Under the pieces are notes generated by a model. The model was not told where the DNA came from, searched no databases, and worked only from the letters and a program-made list of their open reading frames with translations. A stretch of DNA of 64,000 nt, from NCBI RefSeq assembly GCF_036898095.1, contig NC_090768.1, positions 48,596,792 through 48,660,791 of the forward strand, read 5' to 3'. Shown here in pieces: positions 44,470 to 56,825 of this stretch; within the stretch, counting starts at the first letter, position 1, and every line of letters begins with the position of its first letter. A program made the translations under genes and the position numbers. The DNA comes from Palaemon carinicauda. Its lineage: Eukaryota > Arthropoda > Malacostraca > Decapoda > Palaemonidae.

Positions 44470-46990
44470 TTCTTTGTATGAGTTCTGGAATGAATTAACT
44501 AGGTGTGTAGAAGGACTGGGTAGAAGGAATTATGTAGTTGTCATGGGTGACTTAAATGCTAGAGTGGGTGCTGGAGAGGTAGAAGGTGTCATTGGGAACT
44601 ATGGCGTACCAGGTGAAAATGAGAGTGGTGAAAGACTGGTAGATATGTGTGTTGAACAAGAGATGGTGATAAGTTCTAGTTTTTTCAAATAGAAAGATAA
44701 AAACAAGTATACATGGGTAAGAGTGGCAAATGGAAGAGTGGTAGAAAGGGCGTTAATGGATTATGTGTTGATAACTAAAAGAATGTTTGGAAGATTGAAA
44801 GATGTGCACGTGTTTAGGGGTATGGCTAACGGTATGTCTGATCATTTTTTGGTGGAAGGAAAATTAGTTGTAGAAAAAGAGTGGGGGAATAGAGTAGGTG
44901 GATGTAAAAGGGAGCTAGTGAGGGTTGAAGAGCTAATAAAAGTATTTATAAAGAAAGGTTGAAAATGGCATATGACGCAATGAAAGTAAGAGAAACTGGT
45001 AATTTAGAGGAGTGGAAGTTAGTAAAAGAAAATTTTGTTGGGATTGCAAGTGATGTGTGTGGCAAGATGTTTGTTGGAGGCAGCATGAGGAAGGGGAGTG
45101 AATGGTGGAATGAAGTAGTGAAGGTAAAAGTGGAAGAGAAAAAGAGGGCTTTTGAAGAATGGCTGTAGAGAAGTATGAAAGATATAGAGAGAAAAGTGTT
45201 GAAGTTAAGCGCAAGGTAAGTGAGGCAAAAAGGTCAGCTGACCTGAGGTGGGGTCAGGGATTGGGTCATTCATTTGAAGAGAATAAGAAGAAGTTCTGGA
45301 AAGAAGTGAAGAGAGTAAGGAAGGCTGGTTCAAGAATTGAAGAGACAGTGAAAGAGGGAAATGGAAGGTTGTTAGAAGAAGAGGAGACAAGGAAAAGGTG
45401 GCCAGAATATTTTGAAAGTTTACGGAATGTTGAGGATAATAGGGAGGCAGATATAATTGCTGTTGCAGGTGTTGAGGTGCTGGTGATGAGAATGAGAGAG
45501 AGATTACAAGAGAGGAAGTAAGGAGAGCACTAGATGAAACGAGAGTAGGAAAAGCATCCGGTATGGATGTTGTGAGAGCTGAGATGTTGAAGGGGAGGGG
45601 GGTGACTGTACTTGAATGGTTGGTGAGATTGTTTAATATGTGTTTTGTGTTGTCAATGGTACCAGTAGGTTGGGTTTGTGCGTGTATTGTACCACTATAT
45701 AAGGGTAAGGGAGATGTGCATGAGTGTTGTAATTCAAGGGGTAGTAGTTTGTTGAGTGTGGTGGGAAAAGTGTATGGTAGAGTACTGATTAATAGGATTA
45801 ACGATAAAACAGATAATGCAATCTTAGAAGTATACAGGGTGGTTTTAGAAGAGGCAGGGGTTGTATGAATCAGATTTTACAGTTAGGCAGATATGCAAGA
45901 AATATTTAGCAAAAAGTAAGGAGGTGTATGTTGCGTTTATGGATCTGGAGAAAGCGTATGATGGAGTTGATAGGAAAGCAATGTGGAATGTGATGAGGAT
46001 ATATGGAGTTGGTGGAAGGTTGTTGCAAGCAGTGAAAAGTTTCTACAAAGGTAGTAAAGCATGTGTTACGATAGGAAATGAAGTGAGCGATTGGTTTCCG
46101 GTGAGAGTGGGGCTGAGACAGGGATGTGTGATGTCGCTGTGGTTGTTTAACTTGTATGTTGATGGAGTGGTGAGAGGTGAATGCTAGAGTGCTTGGACGA
46201 GAATTGAAACTGGTAGACGAGAATGACCATGAATGGGAGGTAAATCAGTTGTTTTTTGCGGATGATACTGTACTGGTTGCGGACGCAGAAGAGAAGCTTA
46301 GCCGATTAGTGACAGAATTTGGAAGGGTGTGTGAAAGAAGGAAGTTGAGAGTTAATGTGGGTAAGAGTAAGGTTATGAGATGTACGAGAAGGGAAGGTGG
46401 TGCGAGGTTGAATGTCATGTTGAATGGAGAGTTACTTGAGGAGGTCGATCAGTTTAACTACTTGGGGTCTGTTGTTGCAGCAAATGGTGGAGTGGAAGCA
46501 GATGTACGTCAGGGAGTGAATGAAGGATGCAAAGTGTGGGAGGCCAGTTAAGGGAGTATTAAAAAATAGAGGGTTGGGCATGAATGTAAAGAGAGTTCTG
46601 TATGTGAAAATGATTGTACCAACTGTGATATATGGAACGGAGTTGTGGGGAATGAAAGTGATGGATAGACAGAAATTGAATGTGTTTGAGATGAAGTGTC
46701 TAAGGAGTATGGCTGGTGTATCTCGAGTAGATAGTGTTAGGAACGAAGTAGTGAGGGTGAGAACGGGTGTAAGGAATGAGTAAGCAGCTAGAGTGGATAT
46801 GAATGTGTTGAGGTGGTTTGGCCATGTTGAGAGAATGGAAAATGGTTGTCTGCTAAAGAAGGTGATAAATGCAAGAATTGATATGAGAAGTACAAGAGGA
46901 AGACTTTGCCTCTTTTCTTGCATTTTGATGCTTCCTTTACGTCTCCCACTGTTATGTTTGATACCGGCTCAGGTGTGGCATTATTTCTAT
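44470..46990 (+). pseudogene. RTE-like LINE with endonuclease and reverse transcriptase, frameshifted
   Basis: An AP-type endonuclease 3' part: VVVMGDLNARVGAGEVEG (44530), then GMSDHFLVEGKLV (44830). RT follows: ASGMDVVRAEMLK (about 45560), CACIVPLYKGKGD (about 45680), AFMDLEKAYDGVDRKA (45930), GLRQGCVMSLWLFNLYVDGV (46110) and FFADDTVLVADAEE (46250, the active-site FADD). The C-terminal part has YGTELWGMKV, EMKCLRSMAGVSR and LRWFGHVERM (46800). Eight or more frame breaks. Domain order and the C-terminal motifs suggest the RTE group. A minus-strand relative lies at 48115-49430. Confidence 0.82.
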
Positions 46991-47705
46991 CAGTAAAGTT
47001 ATTTTTTATATCACTATTGTATAGTATTATAAAGAAATCCTCTGCAATTTTTATCTCTAATGCTGATACTGTATTTCCATTTTGCGTCTAAAGCAAACAT
47101 CTGCTGGCATCCTAATTCAAGTCTTCTTTTCATTAATTTGATGATTCTTCCTTTCTTTAGTGTTTCCTAAACTTTGTCCGATTGTGTTTACGAATGTCTT
47201 GGGTTTTTAGTTTGTTTATTAGTTTTGATAGTTCTGCTAATTCTATTCCATCCCTATTGTAATTTCTTAATCATTTTCAATGTTATTTCATACTAATCAG
47301 ATGAAAAATATCTTATTATATTACACATGGGCAGGAAAAGCAATTGACCTGTACAGACACAGAAAACTGACACTTCAACTCCAAGACCATTGATCATAAA
47401 CTGACATATTGATAGTGTTTTCATAAGTGACACTGGTCAGCAACTTAGCATCAATAAAACATATGTATATGGATACGATGAGAAACAAAGAGTTTAATTG
47501 CGTGATCAGTCTATCTAACTTAAAACTAATTCAGGTAATTTTCTTTATTTCATGCTACAGTGCTGAAAATATATACTGTGTTAGTTTTTAATACGGTTAA
47601 ATGATCTATAAAATACAGTATACAGACATATACCAAGGTATTTCCCCCAATTTTGGGGGGTAGCCAACATCAAACAAATTAAACAAAAAAGGGGACCTCT
47701 CCTCT

Positions 47706-48107
47706 CTACGTTCCTCCCAGCCTGACAAGGGACTCAACCGAGTTTGGCTGGTACTGCTTAGGGAGCCACAGCCCACCCTCCCCCATTATCCACCACAGAC
47801 GAAGCACAGTCTTCCTCCTACCGGAAGCATCTAATTTTTGCTGTTGACCGGAGGACTTGCCTCCTTGATCGCGTCCTCTGTTGCCTCTGCCTCTTGAGGG
47901 GCGTCTAGAGGAACCTCTAAATGATCCTCTAGCTTTCGGCCGAAAGGTAGTAGACTGCCTCTTAAAGGCTGGAGTAAAGGCTGGCAACTGTGTCGCCACT
48001 TGCTGGGGTACTACAGTACTGCTACTACCTCCGTGGTCATCCAAGGCACCGGAGGAAGCAGTAGGGCCTACCGAAACTGCGTCACAATCGCTCGCCATTC
48101 ATTCCTA
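47706..48107 (-). pseudogene. DIRS gag C-terminal fragment, minus strand
   Basis: A 130-codon open frame: VPQQVATQLPAFTPAFKRQS, SSRRPSRGRGNRGRDQGGKS, then EGGLWLPKQYQPNSVESLV. The Arg/Gly/Ser-rich tail and the weak GGxLxxxxxxW-like start of the RT linker parallel the gag end and RT start of copy H. I read it as the end of a DIRS gag. It is joined at 48107-48115 to a minus-strand LINE. Moderate certainty. Confidence 0.5.
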
Positions 48108-48114
48108 TTTCTAG

Positions 48115-49430
48115 CATGCTCTCTTGCCTCTCTCACATCTATCCTCCTATCAGCCAGAGCTTTCTTCACTCCATCCATTCACCCAAACCTTGGCCCTTCT
48201 CTTGTACTTCTCCCATCATCTCTTGCATTCATCACCTTCTTTAGCAGATAGCCATTTTCCATTCTCTCAACATGGCCAAACCACCGCAACACATTCATAT
48301 CCGCTCTAGCTGCTAACTCATTTCTTACACCCGTTCTCACCCTCACCACTTCATTCCTAACCCTATCTACTCGAGATACACCAGCCATACTCCTTAGACA
48401 CTTCATCTCAAACACATTCAATTTCTGTCTCTCCGTCACTTTCATTTTTTACTACTCCCTTAACTGCCCCCAACACTTTGCATCGTTCATTCACTCTCTG
48501 ATGTACATCTGCTTCCACTCCACCATTTGCTGCAACAACAGACCTCAAGTACTTAAACTGATCCACCTCCTCAAGTAACTCTATTCAACATGACATTCAA
48601 CCTCGCACCACCTTCCCTTCTCGTACATCTCATAACCTTACTCTTACCCACATTAACTCTCAACTTCCTTCTTTCACACACCCTTCCAAATTCTGTCACT
48701 AATCGGCCAAGCTTCTCTTCCGCGTCTGCAACCAGTATAGTATCATCCGCAAACAACAACTGATTTACCTCCCATTCATGGTCATTCTTGTCTACCAGTT
48801 TCAATCCTCGTCCAAGCACTCGAGCATTCACCTCTCTCACCACTCCATCAGCATACAAGTTAAACAACCACGGCGACATCCCACATCCCTGTCGCAGCCC
48901 CACTCTCACCGGAAACCAATCGCTCACTTCATTTCCTATCCTAACTCATGGTTTACTATCTTTGTAGAAACTTTTCACTGCTTGCAACAACCTTCCACCA
49001 ACTCCATATAACCTCATCACATTCCACATTGCTTCTCTATCAACTCTATCATACGCTTTCTCCAGATCCATAAACGCAACATACGCCTCTTTACCTTTTA
49101 CTAAATATTTCTCGCATATCTGCCTAACTGTAAAAATCTGATTCATACAACCCCTACCTCTTCTAAAACCACCGTTTACTTCTAAGATTGCATTCTCTGT
49201 TGTATCCTTAATCCTATTGATCAGTACTCTACCATACACTTTTCCAACTACACTCAACAAACTAATACCCATTGAATTACAACACTCATGCACATCTCCC
49301 TTACCCGTAAATAGTGGTACAATACACGCACAAACCCAATCTACTGGTACCATTGACAACACAAAACACATACTAAACAATCTCACCATCCATTCAAATA
49401 GTCATACGCTGTAAAAATAGTCATTTTCAT
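48115..49430 (-). pseudogene. RTE-like LINE fragment, minus strand
   Basis: Reading the minus strand from 49430: MVRLFSMCFVLSMVPVDWVC (49389), CIVPLFTGKGDVHECCNS, AFMDLEKAYDRVDREAMWNV, FPVRVGLRQGCGMSPWLFNL (48920), LLFADDTILVADAEEKLGRL (48760) and LRWFGHVERMENGYLLKKV (48290). This is the same family as 44470-46990 and less decayed: the RT boxes are intact, in three frames. It is 5' truncated, starting inside the RT. Confidence 0.85.
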
Positions 49431-50270
49431 AAAAAGTTTCTTTAAAATAAGATAAGATTTATTATCAAGTATTACCAAGTATTATATACAAACCCCAAAT
49501 AGTGACAATTTTGAGTAATTGATTAATTTTTCATTTAGTATACATTTTGAATATATACCAAATGTACGCTGACGTCACAAACTTCTCTTTGATTGACTAT
49601 GTTGACGATGTCGGTTCCAGGTGGTTTAGTACCTCCTCAACTAACCCCTCCCCCTCCTGCAACATATCTTGCTATTTTTATGTTTTCCCAGCATTTAAAG
49701 GACCTCCTAATTACTGTACAAAAAGAGGAGAGTTGCAGGAATGCATAATTTTTGCCTGAATGCAGAGCGTGCTCTGTAAACAAATACCAAAAAATGTAAA
49801 GATTGTTACACCAATTTTATTATATTTGTTTGCTTTTGGAAATAATGAAAGAGTGTAAGTCTTTTTGTGTTTCCTGTACAGTATATGGACCTACTGTTCC
49901 TAAATGAAAAGTAGTGTACTGTACCTCTATTTTTTAACTATCCTATTTAGAGACTATTGCTTAGTCGATAGTTGTTCCCACAAATGTTCTTTCTTCACAG
50001 TGAGTGGGACTGTGAGGATAACTGTTTAATTGCATTGCAGTTTACAAAAACTTGCATAGTCCACTCATAGAGTTGGACTATTTCCCCAAATATCTATATT
50101 TGGAAGTGTAAAACAAAGTCTTGAGATACACTAATCGTAGAATGATTCTAAATCTTCTATGATTAGTGAGGTTGACACTAAAGAGCATAGATGAGGTTAA
50201 AATTCTAATTTGTCACAGCTGAGAATTTTAATTCTCTGGTACACTTGCATCAGGACGTCATGGCTCGAGC
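49431..50270 (+). other. Intergenic DNA, nothing recognised
   Basis: AT-rich, no recognisable coding, transposon or RNA feature. Confidence 0.5.
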
Positions 50271-50283
50271 CCAAAAAATTGAT

Positions 50284-50745
50284 TTTGACAAAGGATAAAT
50301 CTACTTTTGGGTGAGATAGCCATGTCATCCTGATGGACCTGCCTGTTACTTTTCATCCCCTCCCAATTCTCACTGTGAGGCCATACAGTATTTCATACGA
50401 TGGCTGCTGCTGGAATGGTGAACCAGTGAACATGTTTAGAGTAACACTGGGATCGGAGTTATAACGGCTCTCCCACATATCCAATCCTATCCCATATCCT
50501 TCGAGACAAGGTTAACTCTATTTGGGGAAGGATAGCCGTGGTTGTTTTAAACACATCCCTGTTATTTATACGATATCTCGGGATATTTACTCCAGGGGTT
50601 AGAACTATATGATACCTCTAAAGGTAAAATTCTCTGGTATATCACTCGCAGAAAATATATTAAGTAGAAGCTGCCTACAGGAACTTTCATGAGGACTACA
50701 TGGGTATCTCACCCAAAAATAGATTTATCCCATGTTAAAATCCCT
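50284..50745 (+). repeat. Terminal fragment of a further DIRS-like family (inverted pair)
   Basis: GATAAATCTACTTTTGGGTG followed by AGATAGCCATGTC (about 50297-50329) is the imperfect reverse complement of ACATGGGTATCTCACCCAAA followed by AATAGATTTATCC (about 50698-50731). The 370 bp between has no gene. The layout copies the ICR plus right end of the other DIRS elements, so I read it as the 3' terminus of a fourth family without its coding part. Confidence 0.55.
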
Positions 50746-50807
50746 TATGTATGTATATATATATATATATATATATATAGATTTATCCCATGTTAAAATC
50801 CCTTATG

Positions 50808-50896
<89 letters not shown>
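50721..50896 (+). repeat. Duplicated 58 bp segment and (AT)n microsatellites
   Basis: ATAGATTTATCCCATGTTAA through CTTATGTATGTATATAT occurs at about 50720 and again at about 50778, each followed by an AT run. A third long AT run extends to 50896. The duplication ends in the microsatellite, which suggests slippage or unequal exchange. Confidence 0.85.
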
Positions 50897-51920
50897 CAAG
50901 TTGATGAGATCGTTGCACTTGGAACAAATATGGGTCTGGAAGTTGATGAGGCCGACATGAATGAGCTTATCGAGAAGCACCAAGAGGAACTTACAACGGA
51001 TAACGTGAAGGAGTTGGAGGCCATGCAACTGAACAAAGTTCAGGAACAGTTCTCTAGCAGCAAGGGGGAGGAGGATGACCCACTGATAATGGAAGAAATT
51101 AAGGAGGATCTAGCTGGCTACTATAAAAATGATGGCTCTTGAAGAAAAGAGACACCCAGAAAAAATATCACAGATCGTGCGCTTGAATATGTAAATGACG
51201 TTTACCCGAGTCCTTTCAGGAAAATTTTAAGAAGCAGGCAGAAACAAGATTCTTTGGACAATGTTTTTAAAAAGAGGCCTTTGGTACAAGCAGATCAAGC
51301 GCAAGATAAAAACGAAAGAAAATTGGGAGTGATGAAGAAAATACATAATTAAATTTAGAAAATGCAAAATGTAAAGTAAAAAAAACACTAAATAAGAAAA
51401 AGGCATGAAAAAAATGAAATTTAGGTTTAAGTTTATCGTAAAGTTGTGTCAATATTTCCTGCCATTTGTTAATGTGTTTCCTAAAATTAAGTGTTAATGT
51501 TTTTTGTCATTTATTAATCTGGATTATAAAGTTAAGTGATTACGTTTTCTGTCACTTGTTAACGTATTCCGCCGATTGTCATCCATCTCTACCGCCCCGC
51601 CACGTCGTTCTCGAACGCCGCCTTACTCCAAAGGTAAAGTTCCACATTTGTTACTGTATTTTTACTGTTTTCTGTAATTATACATTTCTTTTACAGGTAA
51701 CTAATGGTCAAGTTATTATTGAATGATCCAAATAATTTTAGTCGTTCTTTGAGTGCTGTATAGTAGAGTGTATCCTTTTTATAATCATTTAATGTGGTGT
51801 TTTTGTAGGGTTTGAAACGAATTAGGCTATTTACAAGTAAAATGCGACTCACAAGACGAAAAAATCACGCCACGAAAGCCACTGCGGACCAATTAATTTT
51901 GTGTTGTGAGGCATTACAGT
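50897..51920 (+). pseudogene. Tigger transposon 3' part: transposase C-terminus and right end
   Basis: From the end of the AT run, [20 protein letters not shown] and [19 protein letters not shown] (50900-51010) is the C-terminal region of a Tigger1-type transposase. After the stop (51140) related residues continue in another frame (RALEYVNDVYPSPFRKIL). At 51430-51575 there are 45 bp repeats, and at 51830-51920 an end reading, in complement, TTACTGTAATGCCTCACAAC, which looks like a Tigger inverted repeat. The catalytic domain and left end are missing, cut at the microsatellite. Confidence 0.72.
51430..51575 (+). repeat. ~45-50 bp repeats, three units, in Tigger 3' region
   Basis: AAGTTGTGTCAATATTTCCT, AATTAAGTGTTAATGTTTTT and AAGTTAAGTGATTACGTTTT begin three diverged units (about 51440, 51485 and 51530), each with (C/G)(C/T)CA(C/T)TT(A/G)TTAA. 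Non-coding. Confidence 0.6.
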
Positions 51921-52139
51921 AATAATAATATTAGAAGGTATAGCTACATATTAATATTTGCAAAAATCTCTTGTCAAGAATTATTGGGATGAAGTAAATA
52001 AGTAGACTCAAAAGAAAGAATAGGTCAAAGTTGATACTGTAGATAAGAAGTAAATGGTAGAAAACAGTAGTGTATAGTGGGTTTCAAAGAAATTCTGCAT
52101 AACTTTCTACAGTTCACCACTCAAGATCTTCAGTTCACC

Positions 52140-52345
52140 TCAAGTAGTATACTGTAGGCATTGGTTAAAGGCCTTTGCAGCATATTTTTGGCCCCAAACT
52201 TATTTATCGTTTTAGCCTTCTACTCTACCTCCATTCCTACTTCCTTTCTTCCATCTTACTGTCCAGTCTTTTAACTGTTCATTCATACTACAACTGCAAC
52301 GTTTTACCAAATTCTGCACAAACCTCAACTCTTTGACTCTCCCCA
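52140..52345 (+). repeat. Interspersed repeat R2, copy 3
   Basis: GGCCTTTGCAGCATATTTTT, TTTTAGCCTTCTACTCTACC, TTCCTTTCTTCCATCTTACT, GTCCAGTCTTTTAACTG and ACAACTGCAACGTTTTACC match copies at 20085 and 21235. The 3' part is more diverged. Confidence 0.6.
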
Positions 52346-52469
52346 GTAATCATACCAGCGTCACCTTAAATCATTAGCTGTATTAATTTATAAAGTCGTG
52401 ACCTCATGTTTTTTTTTTTTATATATAATAGTGATTGCTATTGTTCTCAATCAACTGCAGCATCCAGAC

Positions 52470-53720
52470 AATTGCCCCAAGATGATCAAGAAAGAAGGAA
52501 GGAAGAAGTATGATCAGTGTATGTATGTGGCAGACCTGGGAAAAATGTACACTCATACAACATTGATGATTAGCACAAACCTAAAGAAGAAATAAAAGCT
52601 ATTGATGCTGCGAAAAAAAGGTGCTTGCTTTGATGAAACAATGGCTGTGTGTTCTAGATAATGTTGAAAACTTGCTTCTCATATGGGTTCATGAGAAGCA
52701 GTTGGTAGGAGATATAATATTCGATATGATAACTGCAACAAGAATGATAATATTTTGAAGATGCCCAGGGAAATCTTCATTACTTTAAGAGAGAAGTTAA
52801 TTCCCAGTCACAACCCCATGAAAGATCATCTAACCTTGTTGTTCTGTACTAATGCTAGCAGGGATTGCAAAATGAAACCTCTCCTGGTGTATTAGTAAGA
52901 GATTCTACAAGCCTTTAAGAAGGGTAAGGTCCAGAAGAAACAGCTGAACTTAATGTGGGGGTTAAACAAGAAGGCTTAGGTGACATGCACTTCGTTTTTT
53001 ATCTAGAAGTCAAAAAGTACTTTTTGGACAACTTCTCACTCCAAGCCTTGTTGCTTATGGGTAATGCTCCTGCCCATTTGCCAGCCATTGAAGACTACCT
53101 ATTAAAGGAATTCAAGTTCCTGCTGGCCAAGACTGCCCCATCTCTCCAACCCATGAATCAGCAGGTGATCTTAAACGTTAAAAAAACTGTACATGAAGAC
53201 ATTGTTCAATTGATGTTTTGAGGTCACCAAAGGGACCAAGCTCACCCTTACAGAGTTCAGGAAAGAACATTTCCATATTGTCAGATACCTCAAAATAGTT
53301 GATAAAGCCTGGGAAGGGGTCACCAAGAGAACCCTGAATTCTGCATGGAGGAAACTGTGGCTTGAATGTGTTGTAGAACATGATTTTGAGGGGTTCAAAC
53401 CCATGCAGGAGGTAATTGATGATGAAATTGTGTCCTTGAATAAGACACTGGGGTTGGAGGGGGATGGGGGCAACATTAGCGATCTCTTGGACGAGTAGCT
53501 GACAACGAAGGAGGTCTTGGAGTTGCATAAGGAGCAACAAAGAGAAGTAGTGGAGGACATTTCATATGAGGAGGAGGAGGAGGGACAGTGAAACGCTGAA
53601 AATTTTTGTAGAAACGCATCGACCAGATAAGGCTACTGCAAGGCGAGCAGCAAATTTACTTGCAGAAAATGCAATGTTGCATTTTCATATTTTAAAGAAA
53701 AGACAGAAATAGTTGTCCCT
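52470..53720 (+). pseudogene. Tigger-type transposase remnant 3, internal deletion
   Basis: N-terminal block MIKKEGRKKYDQCMYVADLG (52482), a QWLCVLDNVENLL-like stretch (52635), then LQALLLMGNAPAHLPAIEDY (53038), where the second catalytic Asp is Gly (MDNAPAH in active copies), and SLQPMNQQVILNVKK (53140), where the third Asp is Asn. Downstream, FEVTKGTKLTLTEFRKEHFH, TLNSAWRKLWLECVVEHDFE and a DDEIVSLNKTLGLEGD stretch follow the family C-terminus. The segment with the first Asp box was not found. Dead. Confidence 0.75.
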
Positions 53721-54540
53721 AAGTAGGCTCCAGGTAAAATTTGATTACTGAAGTGTAAAGAGAGACTGCAAAGTGTTAAAAAAACATAAATTTATTCAGT
53801 TAGTGATAGTAAACGCCCTTCAAGAAAAGTCCCGGTATTGTACCCGAAGTTCTCATGGAAGAAAAATTCTCCTTCCAAGTAGTAACCCTCTCTGCCTCTC
53901 TCATCTCTTGTATGCCAGCCAAGACTCTCTTTAAAGGTAAGGTGCAAGATATGTCAATATTTCAATTTTTTTTTTGAGAATTAGGGGTCATGATAAGTCT
54001 TAATGGCTTTCATAGGAAACTTCCCCTGCGTGTTTGTAAGATGAAACCCTGCCTAAGTAAATGCAGCATACTGCTAAACAAATCTATTGCATCTTGAAGT
54101 AATTGAAATCTTTCAGTATAATAGTGTTTTTTATATTCAGAACCTTTATGATCAACTTCAGTACTGAAGTAAGGGTATATTATGTTCACTGGTAACAATT
54201 TGTTTGACTTTTCTGAGAAAACTGTTAACTTAATGTTGGCTTTTTTTAGATTTCTAAATATACCGAGGCAGGGGGAAAATTTACAATTCTGGGAAACCCA
54301 AATGATTCATAACTAGCTCGTATGGGCGTTTGGTATTCTGACCCATAGAAGTTGTTCAAATAAGTTTCCCATTTTTGTTTCTTCAATGAATAAGAAATTG
54401 AGTCGTTAATATAGTGTTGAATTAGCTTGGCTGATGATTTGTATCTGATTGGGGATTTTAAAGGGAATCTATGCAGATCAGGGAAAGTTTGAAAAAGTTT
54501 TCAGCTAAAGTTGAGAACAAACAGGAGCAAGAATTAGTTT
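53721..54540 (+). other. Intergenic DNA, nothing recognised
   Basis: AT-rich sequence. The first 200 bp may belong to the Tigger copy before it. No other feature seen. Confidence 0.45.
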
Positions 54541-55495
54541 ATATAAGAACAGTGAAATTTGTATGGTATGATGAACAATGATATATGATCATAGATGATG
54601 GAAGAATTAATATAGTTGATTTGTATAGTACGGTATTTGGGAGTAATTATTGTAAATGATGGTAGAATATGGAACAAGTAGAGTCAAAGAATTGGTAAAG
54701 GTAGTGGGATATGTCCAAGAGATTGGAAAGAGATTTAGTGAATCTAAGGAAGTTAAAGTTGAAATGAGTATAGGTATTGTAGAGTAAAATGTCTTCTCAA
54801 AAATTATGTATCGATGTTGAATGCGAATGTGAGCAAAGATTTAAGAGGTTTAGTTAAAGTTTGCACTCAAAGGTAGTAGGTAGTAGTAGGTTGGCCAGGG
54901 CATCAGCCGCCTGTTTAGATACTACCGCAAGAGAGTCATGGTGTCTTTTGACTGTCCAGACAGTACTACATTGGATTCTTCTCTCTGGTTACGGTTAATT
55001 TTCCTTTTGCCTACACATACATCGAATAGTGTAGCCTATTTTTTACAAATTCTCCTGTGTCCTCATACACCTGACAACACAGATTTCCCAAAAAAATTTC
55101 TTCACCCAAGGGGTTAACTACTGCACTGCAATTGTTCAATGGCCACTTTCCTCTTGGTAAGGTTAGAAGAGACTCTTTAGCTATGGTAAGTAGCTCTTTT
55201 AGGTGAAGGACACTCCAAAATCAAACCATTGTTCTCTGGATTTGGGTAGTGCCATAGCCTCTGTACCATGGTTTTTCACTGTCTTGAGTTAGAGCTCTCT
55301 TGCTTGAGGTTACACTCGGGCACACTATTCTATCTTTTTTCTCTTCTTGTTAAAGTTTTTATGGTTTATATACTCACTGGGCTATTTTTCCTGATGGAGC
55401 TTCTGGGCTTCTAGCATCCTGCTTTTCCAATTAGGGTTGTAGCTTAGCTAGTAATAATGATAATAATGATAATAATAATAGAAATAATAATAATG

Positions 55496-55556
<61 letters not shown>

Positions 55557-55845
55557 TGTCATAAGAAGATAATGAGGATTATGGAGATGTATAGAAATTA
55601 AAACAGGTATGATCTGAATATTTTGCGATAATTTGGTCATCTAGAAAGAATAGAGAAGAATAGGTTGACTAAAATATAATTTATAATTCAAAACTATTAA
55701 GATCGTAGCAAAGTAGTAGGGGAAAGGGTGGGTGGTAATAGCCAGGAAGATTGAGAGTCTGCAATAGAGAGGTGGATAGCTTAAGATGGTTTGATGTAGT
55801 GTTGTATGAGTGAATAATGGGGAAGTTTTCTGCAGACGATTCTCA
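54540..55845 (+). pseudogene. LINE remnant split by nested repeat R1
   Basis: Before the insertion, ELVKVVGYVQEIGKRFSESK and EVKVEMSIGIV (54690-54785) resemble the post-catalytic RT segment of the LINE at 44470-46990 (LVTEFGRVCERRKLRVNVGK). After it, a NILR-FGHLERIEKNRLTK-like piece with one stop (55612-55670) resembles LRWFGHVERM. The two halves lie in the order expected of one LINE 3' end, with R1 (54885-55551) between. Confidence 0.55.
54885..55551 (+). mobile_element. Non-autonomous repeat R1, second copy, TAA tail
   Basis: Inverse counterpart of 88-706. Shared blocks include AGATACTACCGC, GTCTTTTGACTG, CCAGACAGTACTACATTGGA, GTTACGGTT, CTCATACACCTGACAACACA and TAGTGCCATAGCCTCTGTAC. Both end at AGGGTTGTAGCTTAG followed by a triplet repeat. 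Here the tail is (AAT/GAT)n, about 100 bp. The 5' side extends about 25 bp further than in the first copy. No coding capacity is evident. Confidence 0.75.
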
Positions 55846-55916
55846 TCTGCTGTATACTAATTAAAGTGTAACTTTGAAAGTGGCTGTTGTCTCTTTATCT
55901 GGATTGCAATAGTGTG

Positions 55917-56024
<108 letters not shown>

Positions 56025-56326
56025 TTATCCCAATGGGCGGGTGGGAAAGTATGAAATACCCGTCATTGCCACAATTATGATGTAACTTTGAATCATGGGT
56101 AATCCTCTTGTGTAATAAGAAGTCCCAAAAATACTTCTTATATGTACTGAAATGGGAAATTAATCAGTAGCATATCAAATTCATTACACACACTTCCATG
56201 TTAAACTGTATTTTGCAACCACTCTTAAGCGTCCATGATATTAAAGCTCCTTTTCTTCCCTTAACGTTTTTCACACCATCTGTCCAACAACTTCTATATG
56301 GGCATCTGTTGTCTATTCATTCCAAA

Positions 56327-56331
<5 letters not shown>

Positions 56332-56391
<60 letters not shown>

Positions 56392-56428
56392 ATGTATATA
56401 CTGTATATATATATATATATATATATAT
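56332..56428 (+). repeat. (AT)n microsatellite flanking DIRS-H on the left
   Basis: Two AT runs separated by GTATGTATATGTATATACTG lead straight into the left end of copy H. The right end of H is followed by another AT run (62846-62880), so H appears to have inserted into the array. Confidence 0.9.
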
Positions 56429-56625
56429 TTGTTCCGACACGAATACTTTACCTCGAATTACCTCTTCGGAGGGTCCTTGATCGTCTCTCAAATTCGACCA
56501 AGATTTCCCGCGCTACCCCCCTATCTCGCTCCCGATAGTTACTACCCCCCGCCGCCAGGATAATTCCTTCGGCCCGGATTAGGGCAGGTCACTGCTTTTC
56601 CCGGGTCAGGACATCATTAAGTTCT
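56428..56625 (+). repeat. DIRS-H left inverted terminal repeat
   Basis: From tttgttccgacacgaatac the repeat runs through CCTCTTCGGAGGGTCCTTGA, CCCGATAGTTACTACCCCCC and GGGTCAGGACATCATTAAGT. It is the reverse complement of 62628-62815 with few differences. The first 35 bp or so are specific to the left end and recur, inverted, in the ICR. Confidence 0.92.
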
Positions 56626-56825
56626 TGGTCGCGAGATCCGAAGCATCTCACTCTCTCGTTTTAAAATCTTTCGATCCTTTAGCGCGTTGTGTTCCCACGT
56701 GTTCCCAGTGTACGGACTTGTGTTTTTCTGCGATAGTGCGTCTTCGCAAAGTGTCCTCAGTCCGTTTCCCTTGTGTTATCCAGGGTTTTCTGTAACTCGT
56801 TAGTGTTGACCTTCGTGTGCAAACG

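Noticed and set aside
55431..55640. Minus-strand leucine-run frame
   Set aside because: It is a translation of the TAA-type tail of repeat R1.
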